Positions 1-4,877 of a stretch of 15,027 nucleotides of DNA are shown one piece after another. Position 1 is the stretch's first letter. Each line of letters begins with the position of its first letter. Location of the stretch: assembly GCA_963624605.1 (NCBI GenBank), contig CAVFQD010000043.1, forward strand, positions 1 to 15,027, written 5' to 3'. The notes beneath the pieces are model-generated. The model was not told where the DNA came from. It ran no database searches and saw nothing but the letters and a program-made list of their open reading frames with translations. The DNA is from Fimenecus sp963624605 (GTDB lineage: Bacteria; Bacillota; Clostridia; Oscillospirales; Acutalibacteraceae). The position numbers were made by a program, and so were the translations under genes.

Positions 1-40
1 GCAGAACGGTTTTATCAAAATCGTAAATATCCGCCTGCAT
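1..40 (-). CDS. HAD-superfamily hydrolase, N-terminal fragment
   Basis: Only the first 13 codons lie in the window. They read MQADIYDFDKTVL. The D-F-D-K-T stretch is motif I (DxDxT) of the haloacid-dehalogenase superfamily, where the first Asp is the nucleophile that forms the phospho-aspartyl intermediate, and YDFDKT near the N-terminus is typical of HAD-IB type phosphatases. The start is supported by an AGGAGG ribosome site 7 to 8 bases upstream and by a promoter further up. The gene runs off the left edge, so substrate and length cannot be judged. It is transcribed away from gdhA and shares the intergenic region with it. The family call is fairly safe; the exact function is open. Confidence 0.75.
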   Translation of the reverse strand, partial: MQADIYDFDKTVL

Positions 41-69
41 AAAAGTCCTCCTCTGCTTCTGTTTCGTAT

Positions 70-98
70 ATTTTAACAGAACAAGCACACGATATCAA
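70..98 (-). promoter_or_regulatory. Promoter of the HAD-family gene
   Basis: On the minus strand TTGATA (98-93) is followed after 17 bases by TAAAAT (75-70), with TG one base before the -10 (extended -10). It lies about 30 bases upstream of the HAD start codon. Confidence 0.6.
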
Positions 99-109
99 CA
101 GTTTTCACA

Positions 110-210
110 AAAATGTACATTTTGCAAAAAATTGTGTATGTGCTCAAAAAAGCTCAACACAAACCGCATAAGCGTGCATTTTGCAAGAAGTTGCATTCGA
201 TTATGCAAAA
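110..210. promoter_or_regulatory. Possible operator cluster between the HAD gene and gdhA
   Basis: A 14-bp perfect palindrome, AAAATGTACATTTT (110-123), is directly followed by TTTTGCAAAA (120-129). Related sequences recur at TGCATTTTGCA (175-185) and ATGCAAAA (203-210), just upstream of the gdhA -35 box. The repeated TTTTGCAA/TTGCAAAA half-sites suggest a DNA-binding protein, but the region is AT-rich and no specific regulator is recognised. Confidence 0.3.
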
Positions 211-224
211 ATAAGGATGATTTA

Positions 225-253
225 TTGACATACAGGGATAATTTTGATATAAT
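225..253 (+). promoter_or_regulatory. Promoter of gdhA (consensus sigma-A, extended -10)
   Basis: TTGACA (225-230), a 17-base spacer and TATAAT (248-253) match the housekeeping consensus perfectly, and TG at 245-246 makes an extended -10. Transcription should start near 260, giving a leader of about 34 bases to the gdhA start. Strong, probably near-constitutive expression is inferred. Confidence 0.9.
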
Positions 254-293
254 TCTGACCGTATTTTTATATAACTTGCAGGAGGCTATTCAA

Positions 294-1625
294 ATGACTT
301 ACTCAGAAAAAGTATTGAACGACTTGAAAATCAAGAATCCCGATCAGCCGGAGTTCATTCAGGCTGCGACAGAAGTGCTTGAAGCGCTTGCTCCGGTTGT
401 AGATAACGACCCCGTTTATGCAAAAACGGGACTTTTGGAAAGATTGGTTGAGCCCGAGAGACAGATTATGTTCCGCATTCCCTGGGTTGACGATAAAGGC
501 GAGGTGCATGTAAACAGAGGCTACCGTGTGCAGTTCAACTCGGCAATAGGTCCTTACAAGGGCGGACTGAGATTGCACCCGAGCGTAAACCTCAGTATTA
601 TCAAGTTCCTCGGCTTTGAGCAGATATTCAAAAACAGCCTTACGGGTCTGCCGATAGGCGGAGCAAAGGGCGGCTCGGACTTTGACCCCAAGGGCAAGAG
701 CGATATGGAAATTATGCGCTTCTGTCAGGCGTTTATGAACGAGCTTTTCAAATATGTCGGCGCAGACGAGGATGTTCCCGCGGGCGACATCGGTACGGGC
801 GCAAGAGAGGTCGGCTATCTCTACGGTCAGTACAAAAAGCTTACAAACCGTTCCGAGGGCGTACTCACGGGTAAGGGCTTGAGCTTCGGAGGCTCGCTTG
901 CGAGAACGGAGGCTACGGGCTACGGACTTGTATATATTACCGAGGAGCTCCTTAAAGACCACGGCAAGAATATGAGCGGCGCAAGAGTTGCGGTTTCGGG
1001 TTCGGGTAATGTTGCCATATATGCTATTGAAAAGGCTGCCCAGCTCGGAGCAAAGGTAATTTCCTGCTCAGACTCAAACGGTTATATCATTGACGAAAAC
1101 GGAATCGACCTTGATCTTGTCAAGCAGATTAAAGAGGTTGACAGAAAGAGAATCAAAGAATATCTCAACACCCATCCCGACGCTGTTTACGGCGAGGGCT
1201 CGGTATGGGATTATGTAACCTGCGACGTCGCTCTTCCGTGCGCTACGCAGAACGAAATAAATAAAGAACAGGCAAAGAGACTTGCAGATAACGGCTGCTA
1301 TGCGGTGTGCGAGGGCGCCAATATGCCCACCGACAACGAGGCTATCGAAGTGCTGCTTGAAAACAAGGTTCTCTTTATCCCCGGTAAGGCTTCAAATGCG
1401 GGCGGCGTTGCTACCTCGGCTCTTGAAATGGGTCAGAACTCAATCCGCTCATCATGGACCTTCGAAGAGGTTGATGCAAAGCTTAAGGGCATTATGATAA
1501 ACATTTATTATCATATGAAAGAGGCTTGCGAGAAGTACAATGTTCCCGATAACTTTGTTGTCGGCGCAAACATTGCGGGCTTTATGAAGGTTGCCGATGC
1601 AATGATGGCGCAGGGTATCGTTTAA
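294..1625 (+). CDS. gdhA: NADP-type glutamate dehydrogenase
   Basis: Converts 2-oxoglutarate and ammonium to glutamate, and the reverse, in the cytoplasm. The 443-residue product has the usual length of the hexameric family I enzymes. Visible motifs are the substrate region GPYKGGLRLHPSV, the catalytic-lysine motif GGAKGG (residues 122-127, K125), FGGSLARTEATGYG, and the Rossmann motif GSGNV (236-240) followed by SDSNG. The SDS motif after the second strand resembles E. coli NADP-dependent GdhA more than the NAD enzyme of Clostridium symbiosum, so NADP(H) is inferred. The start at 294 has AGGAGG at 280-285. An open frame continues upstream in phase to 132, but it crosses the promoter and is not coding. 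The gene stands alone behind its own strong promoter. Confidence 0.96.
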   Translation: MTYSEKVLNDLKIKNPDQPEFIQAATEVLEALAPVVDNDPVYAKTGLLERLVEPERQIMFRIPWVDDKGEVHVNRGYRVQFNSAIGPYKGGLRLHPSVNLSIIKFLGFEQIFKNSLTGLPIGGAKGGSDFDPKGKSDMEIMRFCQAFMNELFKYVGADEDVPAGDIGTGAREVGYLYGQYKKLTNRSEGVLTGKGLSFGGSLARTEATGYGLVYITEELLKDHGKNMSGARVAVSGSGNVAIYAIEKAAQLGAKVISCSDSNGYIIDENGIDLDLVKQIKEVDRKRIKEYLNTHPDAVYGEGSVWDYVTCDVALPCATQNEINKEQAKRLADNGCYAVCEGANMPTDNEAIEVLLENKVLFIPGKASNAGGVATSALEMGQNSIRSSWTFEEVDAKLKGIMINIYYHMKEACEKYNVPDNFVVGANIAGFMKVADAMMAQGIV

Positions 1626-1642
1626 TATCGGAAAAATACAGA

Positions 1643-1680
1643 CTGCCCGTATTCGACGGATTTTTCGTTGATACGGGCAG
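1643..1680 (+). terminator. Hairpin after gdhA
   Basis: CTGCCCGTAT (1643-1652) pairs with ATACGGGCAG (1671-1680), and an inner CGACG/CGTTG helix extends the stem across one bulge. There is no T tract directly after it, so it may stabilise the transcript end or act with the structured region that begins at the next base, rather than be a textbook terminator. Confidence 0.55.
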
Positions 1681-1873
1681 ATAAGTTGTAAACGCATATT
1701 TAATTGTTTATAGGGATAATGCTCTTCTTTTGGACATAGGTCGAGCGTGAATAAGCCGTCACAGCTTGTGAAAACGGTTGCGAGAGATCCTCGCAGAGGA
1801 GATTAACAATCCTATGAGGATGTCGCGTCAACATCCCACTGTTGTTTTTTCGGTGGGGTCAACTTATTTTTTT
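1681..1873 (+). ncRNA. Putative structured non-coding RNA, class not assigned
   Basis: No ORF is credible here, but the sequence is rich in complementary pairs. ATAAGTTG (1681-1688) is exactly complementary to CAACTTAT (1860-1867), closing a domain of about 187 bases that is followed by seven T (1867-1873), as at an intrinsic terminator. Inside are GCTC/GAGC (1721-1724/1743-1746), CCGT-CACA-GCT-TGTG-aaa-ACGG (1756-1777), GCGAG-agatc-CTCGC (1780-1794), ATCCT-atg-AGGAT (1809-1821) and CCCACTG/CGGTGGG (1835-1841/1851-1857). CATAGG (1735-1740) can also pair with CCTATG (1811-1816), competing with one hairpin. Size and style recall 6S or raiA-type RNAs of Clostridia, but I do not recognise signature sequence of either, nor of RNase P, tmRNA, SRP RNA or common riboswitches. 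No clear promoter of its own is seen, so it may be cut from the gdhA transcript. Confidence 0.55.
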
Positions 1874-1916
1874 AATTCGCCCCAAAAACTTTTTTCAAAA
1901 AAAGTCAAAATTTATC

Positions 1917-1945
1917 TTGACGAAAACGAATGTATGTGATATTAT
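1917..1945 (+). promoter_or_regulatory. Promoter of the tRNA-Thr/tRNA-Tyr unit
   Basis: TTGACG (1917-1922), 17 bases, then TATTAT (1940-1945) with TG at 1937-1938 (extended -10). Transcription should start near 1952, about ten bases before the first tRNA. Confidence 0.85.
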
Positions 1946-1962
1946 ATTCAAGCGTTCGAAAC

Positions 1963-2038
1963 GCTGGTGTAGCTCAGTTGGTAGAGCAGCTGATTTGTAA
2001 TCAGCAGGTCGGGGGTTCAAGTCCGTCCACCAGCTCCA
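1963..2038 (+). tRNA. tRNA-Thr (anticodon TGT)
   Basis: Acceptor GCTGGTG pairs with CACCAGC, discriminator T, encoded CCA (2036-2038). The anticodon stem GCTGA/TCAGC holds the loop TTTGTAA, giving anticodon TGT, which reads ACA and probably other ACN codons. D arm (AGCTCAGTTGGTAGAGC) and T loop (TTCAAGT) are standard. Confidence 0.97.
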
Positions 2039-2065
2039 GTATTTTGTACAACAAAATATATATGT

Positions 2066-2150
2066 GGGAGTGTTCCCGAGTGGCCAAAGGGGGCAGACTG
2101 TAAATCTGTTGTCGACGACTTCGGTGGTTCGAATCCACCCGCTCCCACCA
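2066..2150 (+). tRNA. tRNA-Tyr (anticodon GTA)
   Basis: Acceptor GGGAGTG pairs with CGCTCCC, discriminator A, encoded CCA (2148-2150). The anticodon loop CTGTAAA in stem GCAGA/TCTGT gives GTA. The long variable arm (class II tRNA, 85 nt) is as expected for bacterial tRNA-Tyr. It lies 27 bases after tRNA-Thr with no promoter between, so the two are co-transcribed. Confidence 0.97.
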
Positions 2151-2179
2151 TACTGTGGAGACAAAAAAGATGTCTCCCA

Positions 2180-2210
2180 CGAAAAAGCCCGATTTTATCG
2201 GGCTTTTTCG
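2180..2210 (+). terminator. Terminator of the tRNA-Thr/Tyr unit
   Basis: AAAAAGCCCGAT (2182-2193) and ATCGGGCTTTTT (2197-2208) form a 12-bp stem with a 3-base loop and flanking A and T runs. It can work in both directions. A weaker hairpin (GGAGACA/TGTCTCC, about 2157-2177) lies between it and the tRNA 3' end. Confidence 0.88.
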
Positions 2211-2216
2211 CTACCC

Positions 2217-2266
2217 AAACGGCGATTTTTCTCTGTGCAGAAACACAGATGTAAAATCGCCGTTTT
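2217..2266. terminator. Second, long hairpin of terminator type
   Basis: AAACGGCGATTTT (2217-2229) is exactly complementary to AAAATCGCCGTTT (2253-2265), and TCTGTG/CACAGA (2232-2237/2244-2249) pairs inside it. With A and T runs on either side it could end transcription in both directions. It is not attached to any gene I can identify, so it could also be an intergenic palindromic repeat. Confidence 0.55.
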
Positions 2267-2276
2267 CCCTTTGTGG

Positions 2277-2293
2277 CGGGATTCGAACTCCCG
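2277..2293. other. tRNA T-arm-like hairpin without a tRNA
   Basis: CGGGA-TTCGAAC-TCCCG has a 5-bp stem and a 7-base loop that fits the TTCRANY T-loop pattern. No acceptor, D or anticodon arm is found around it. It may be a tRNA gene relic, a copied tRNA 3' end, or a chance match. Similar T-arm-like pieces occur in the repeat units at 14411-14710. Confidence 0.35.
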
Positions 2294-2314
2294 AAAACTG
2301 AATACCAAATGCAC

Positions 2315-2350
2315 AGGCAGATAGAAATCAAAAATCTATCTGCCTTTTTT
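2315..2350 (+). terminator. Intrinsic terminator
   Basis: AGGCAGATAGA (2315-2325) pairs with TCTATCTGCCT (2335-2345) and is followed by a run of six T (2345-2350). It is a textbook plus-strand terminator, the third hairpin after the tRNA pair, and insulates the spoIVFAB-like unit downstream. Confidence 0.85.
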
Positions 2351-2378
2351 ATTACCCTCAAAAAAGGAGAAAACAGAT

Positions 2379-2531
2379 ATGCTACAGAAAGAATTAGCCA
2401 AACGGCTCAGGGTTCGGTATGACACCAAGATGGACGGCAACGGATTCTTATTCTGAAAACCGATGCTTTTCGCTCTCACGGTATTTATTGCGTGGGTATC
2501 ATATTGCCGCAATAAAAATCATATCCTTTAA
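2379..2531 (+). other. Two tiny ORFs in one frame, split by a TGA
   Basis: An AAGGAGA ribosome site (2364-2370) precedes ATG at 2379 with good spacing. The frame gives 25 residues (MLQKELAKRLRVRYDTKMDG...) to TGA at 2454-2456, then continues open to TAA at 2529-2531. It includes an ATG at 2463 and a hydrophobic piece, MLFALTVFIAWVSYC. Read as a whole this is 51 codons with one internal stop. It could be a broken small gene, two peptides, or chance. I recognise no homologue, and the sigma-E-like promoter of the next gene lies inside its 3' end. I would not annotate it as a firm gene. Confidence 0.25.
2499..2527 (+). promoter_or_regulatory. Sigma-E-like sporulation promoter for the M23/M50 pair
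   Basis: TCATATT (2499-2505) matches the B. subtilis sigma-E -35 consensus KMATATT fully. After 14 bases comes CATATCCT (2520-2527), which keeps five of the seven specified bases of CATACANT. The spacing is right for sigma-E. The predicted start would lie near 2534, giving a very short leader before the ATG at 2543, which is a weak point. B. subtilis spoIVFAB is a known sigma-E operon, so the match fits the gene content. Confidence 0.45.
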
Positions 2532-2542
2532 CGGGTGATAAT

Positions 2543-3358
2543 ATGGATTACGAATTAAAGGAATATGAAGCCGACTACCGTGATTTGCGAAGAGAGCGGA
2601 CGAGACGGGCGGCACAGCATGAGGAAAAGCCACAAAAGCCGAGCGATTTGCTCACTTCCGTTATTCTTACGCAAACGATTGTGTTCGCCTTGGTGCTGCT
2701 TCTTTTTTTCGGGTTTTACAAGACGGAGAGCAAGACCTTTACCGCACTTAATTCCTTTTATAATTCCGTAATGCAAAAGGATTTGACCGCAAAGGAGCTG
2801 GCTGATTGCGTGCGCTCGGTGATAGCCTTTGTTTCAGAGCCAAAGCAACAGGACGGTCAGGCACAGCAGACAACCGATATTGCCGAGGAGGAATTCACGG
2901 GAGCGGGCGGCGAGGATTTGATGTATGTTGACGGAACGACAGCCTCGTTTTCTCCCGTGTTCTTCAGCAAGCCTATGGTAAAGCCCGTCGAGTACACCCG
3001 TGTCACCTCCTGCTTCGGCTACAGAATAAACCCCGTAACAAACAAATACGGTTTTCATTCGGGCATAGACCTTGCCGCAAAATCAGGTACGCCGATAAAA
3101 GCCGCCTTTGACGGAAAGGTTACAAAGGCTTCGTACTCCGATGCCAGGGGAAACTATATTTTCCTTGAGTCGGAGGGTGGAATCACAACCGTTTACTGCC
3201 ATTGCTCCGAGCTCATAGCCGAGGAGGGCGCGAATGTCAGAGCAGGGGAGATAATCGCAAAGGTCGGTTCAACGGGTCAGGCGACGGGACCGCACCTGCA
3301 TTTTGAGCTTCGCATAGGCGGAGTGCGGCACAATCCTGCGTGGGTGCTTGAGAGCTGA
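2543..3358 (+). CDS. spoIVFA: Membrane-anchored M23 (LytM) peptidase, SpoIVFA-like
   Basis: A 271-residue protein with a charged cytoplasmic N-terminus (1-35), one membrane segment (about 36-59), a linker, and a C-terminal M23/LytM domain (about 150-271). All metal and catalytic residues of active M23 enzymes are visible: H172 and D176 (HSGID), H220 (YCHC), and H251/H253 (GPHLHFE). In B. subtilis SpoIVFA has the same layout and nearly the same length, with a degenerate LytM domain, and controls SpoIVFB in the outer forespore membrane. Direct overlap with the SpoIVFB-like gene (TGATG) argues for the same role. The intact active site leaves open that this one also cuts peptidoglycan. The start is preceded by GGGTGAT. 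Confidence 0.72.
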   Translation: MDYELKEYEADYRDLRRERTRRAAQHEEKPQKPSDLLTSVILTQTIVFALVLLLFFGFYKTESKTFTALNSFYNSVMQKDLTAKELADCVRSVIAFVSEPKQQDGQAQQTTDIAEEEFTGAGGEDLMYVDGTTASFSPVFFSKPMVKPVEYTRVTSCFGYRINPVTNKYGFHSGIDLAAKSGTPIKAAFDGKVTKASYSDARGNYIFLESEGGITTVYCHCSELIAEEGANVRAGEIIAKVGSTGQATGPHLHFELRIGGVRHNPAWVLES

Positions 3359-3957
3359 TGCGTTTTTTTATAAAAGGCGTGGGCATAAGGATAGACTTTC
3401 TTTTTGCCGCAAGCGTAACTCTTTTGATGTGCTTTAATACGGGCGACGAGATACGCTGCGGAATACTGTTCTCGATTTTGCACGAGTTCGGGCATCTGCT
3501 TGCGATAGTTGCCTGCGGCGAGAGACCCGAAACGGTGCGCTTCGGCATATTCGGAATGACGATAATCAGAAAGAACGACATTACGCAAGATTACAAAAAG
3601 GAGTTCATCACGGCGATAAGCGGTCCGTTGATGAATTTTTTTCTGTCTTTTATGCTGTTCGGCTTGTATGCTCCTTGCCGAGAGGAAATCCTTTTGAAAT
3701 CGGCGTTGATAAGCCTTGTGATAGGTCTTTTCAACATAATTCCCGTGTTCTCGCTTGACGGCGGCAGAGCGCTTGAAAGCGTGCTTTTGCAAAGGCTTCC
3801 CCGTGACAGGTGCGAAAGCGTTATGAAAGCGGTGTCTGTTGCGTTCCTTGTGCCGATGACGGCGCTCGGGTTTTACATCCTTATAAAAAGCGGATATAAT
3901 TTCACATTTCTTGCAATAAGTATATATCTTGCGGTTATGCTCTTTGAAAAATGCTGA
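3358..3957 (+). CDS. spoIVFB: M50 intramembrane metalloprotease, SpoIVFB-like
   Basis: A 199-residue polytopic membrane protein with the site-2 protease signature: HEFGH at 42-46 (zinc ligands H42 and H46, general base E43), SGPLMN at 88-93, and NIIPVFSLDGG at 126-136 with the third ligand D134. These fall almost exactly where B. subtilis SpoIVFB has H43, E44, H47 and D137. SpoIVFB releases sigma-K from pro-sigma-K in the mother cell; that role is inferred here from family and neighbour. The protein is about 90 residues shorter than the B. subtilis enzyme and lacks its C-terminal CBS domain, so ATP sensing would be absent. Its ATG overlaps the stop of the M23 gene by one base, implying translational coupling. 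Another regulated substrate is possible. Confidence 0.8.
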   Translation: MRFFIKGVGIRIDFLFAASVTLLMCFNTGDEIRCGILFSILHEFGHLLAIVACGERPETVRFGIFGMTIIRKNDITQDYKKEFITAISGPLMNFFLSFMLFGLYAPCREEILLKSALISLVIGLFNIIPVFSLDGGRALESVLLQRLPRDRCESVMKAVSVAFLVPMTALGFYILIKSGYNFTFLAISIYLAVMLFEKC

Positions 3958-4030
3958 TCTTTTGTCGGAATGCACCAATTTCAAGCGGATTTTTTGTTTC
4001 ATAATGCCGATATGCTTGCAGAGGAATATG

Positions 4031-4039
4031 TGCTATAAT
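4031..4039 (+). promoter_or_regulatory. Extended -10 promoter of the ubiquitin-like gene
   Basis: TGCTATAAT (4031-4039) is a perfect extended -10. No good -35 lies at the right distance (TTGCAG at 4016-4021 is only 12 bases away). Transcription would start near 4046. That makes the ATG at 4045 impossible as a start and supports the one at 4099. Confidence 0.6.
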
Positions 4040-4098
4040 ATAAAATGAACGAGAATATGATATTTTCGATTATAACTTGTGTTGGGAGATGCCGCAAT

Positions 4099-4806
4099 AT
4101 GAAAAGAAGACTGTTTAGCATTGTTTTCGTGTTGATGCTGTGCTCTGTGCTGTGCATAAACGCAAGTGCAATGCAGATTTTTGTCAAAACTGCGACAGGA
4201 AAGCATATCACGCTTGAGGTGGAGCCGACCGACAGAATTGAAGATGTCAGAGATAAGATATATGACAAGGAAGGTATTTTACCTGAAAGACAGCACCTGT
4301 TCTTTGCCGGAAAAGAGCTTTTTGACGGCAATACTTTACAGGATTACAGTATTCAGAAGGACAGCACTCTGCTTTTGAACAACACACATAATGAGATTAC
4401 CGTGAATACGGCGCAAAATTCCGATACAAGTGTAATGACAAAAACCGTGAAAAATGACGGAAGCGACGCTTATACATATACCGTAACGATTCCGGCTTGC
4501 GTTAATGTGGCTTGGGGCGATACGGCGGCTCAGGACGCATCTTATTATGTCGAGTCGCAGTTGGTTCTCGGCGACACGCTCAAGGTTAAGGCTGAGGCTG
4601 ACAATGCGGGAGAAATGACGGCGGCAGATACCGATTCAACACTTACATTTACCGTATCGGGCGGCGATGAGACCGTTTATTCCGAGGTAAACGACGGCAC
4701 GGCGGCTTCGGGAACCTCCGTTACTATTTCCGACTTTTCAACAGTACCTATAGCGGAGTATACGGGCACAATGACATACACGGCGGAATATATCGCACAC
4801 AGCTGA
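4099..4806 (+). CDS. Secreted ubiquitin-like protein with beta-rich C-terminal domain
   Basis: The 235-residue precursor starts at 4099 behind GGGAG (4084-4088). Residues 1-24 are a signal peptide (KRR, hydrophobic core, ASA cleavage site), and cleavage would leave a mature protein beginning MQIFVK, exactly like ubiquitin. Residues 25-95 align without gaps to ubiquitin 1-71; by hand about 49 of 71 positions are identical to the human protein as I recall it. The equivalents of K6, K11, K29, K33, K48 and K63 are kept; K27 is R. The surface patch L8/I44/V70 is A/F/N, H68 is L, and the conjugating LRLRGG tail is absent. Residues 96-235 form a Thr/Val/Asp-rich, probably all-beta domain I cannot assign. 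A monocistronic unit is likely. Acquisition from a eukaryote is inferred; codon use looks like the neighbours, so transfer was probably not recent. Confidence 0.9.
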   Translation: MKRRLFSIVFVLMLCSVLCINASAMQIFVKTATGKHITLEVEPTDRIEDVRDKIYDKEGILPERQHLFFAGKELFDGNTLQDYSIQKDSTLLLNNTHNEITVNTAQNSDTSVMTKTVKNDGSDAYTYTVTIPACVNVAWGDTAAQDASYYVESQLVLGDTLKVKAEADNAGEMTAADTDSTLTFTVSGGDETVYSEVNDGTAASGTSVTISDFSTVPIAEYTGTMTYTAEYIAHS

Positions 4807-4822
4807 TTTGTATAAACAAACA

Positions 4823-4854
4823 AAACGGGCAAGGTCTTAAGACCTTGCCCGTTT
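4823..4854. terminator. Bidirectional terminator between convergent genes
   Basis: AAACGGGCAAGGTC and GACCTTGCCCGTTT form a perfect 14-bp stem around TTAA. It lies between the ends of the ubiquitin-like gene (plus) and hypB (minus) and can serve both. Confidence 0.9.
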
Positions 4855-4877
4855 ATCATATTCGAGTCAACCGTTTA

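Noticed and set aside
132..293. N-terminal extension of gdhA
   Set aside because: In phase, but it crosses the promoter, and a strong AGGAGG precedes the ATG at 294, which gives the normal family length.
303..962. 219-codon ORF antisense to gdhA
   Set aside because: Shadow of a strongly conserved enzyme gene; no ribosome site and no plausible protein features.
1681..1873. T-box or common riboswitch controlling the tRNA unit
   Set aside because: No T-box GGTGG sequence or known aptamer core is seen, and a separate promoter for the tRNAs lies downstream of its T tract.
1895..2361. Overlapping ORFs on both strands over tRNA-Thr and tRNA-Tyr
   Set aside because: They cover two clear tRNAs and three hairpins and have no ribosome site; GFEPP-like peptides are typical translations of tRNA T arms.
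2454..2456. TGA as selenocysteine or recoded Trp in the tiny ORF
   Set aside because: No convincing SECIS-type hairpin directly after it, and TGA ends several other genes here, for example the M23 and DUF3793 genes.
4045..4098. Earlier ATG for the ubiquitin-like gene
   Set aside because: It coincides with the predicted transcription start, has no ribosome site and would bury the signal peptide.
4144..4155. Lipobox in the ubiquitin-like precursor (Cys at residue 19)
   Set aside because: The residues before it (S-V-L-C) do not fit the lipobox, and a standard ASA signal-peptidase I site follows.
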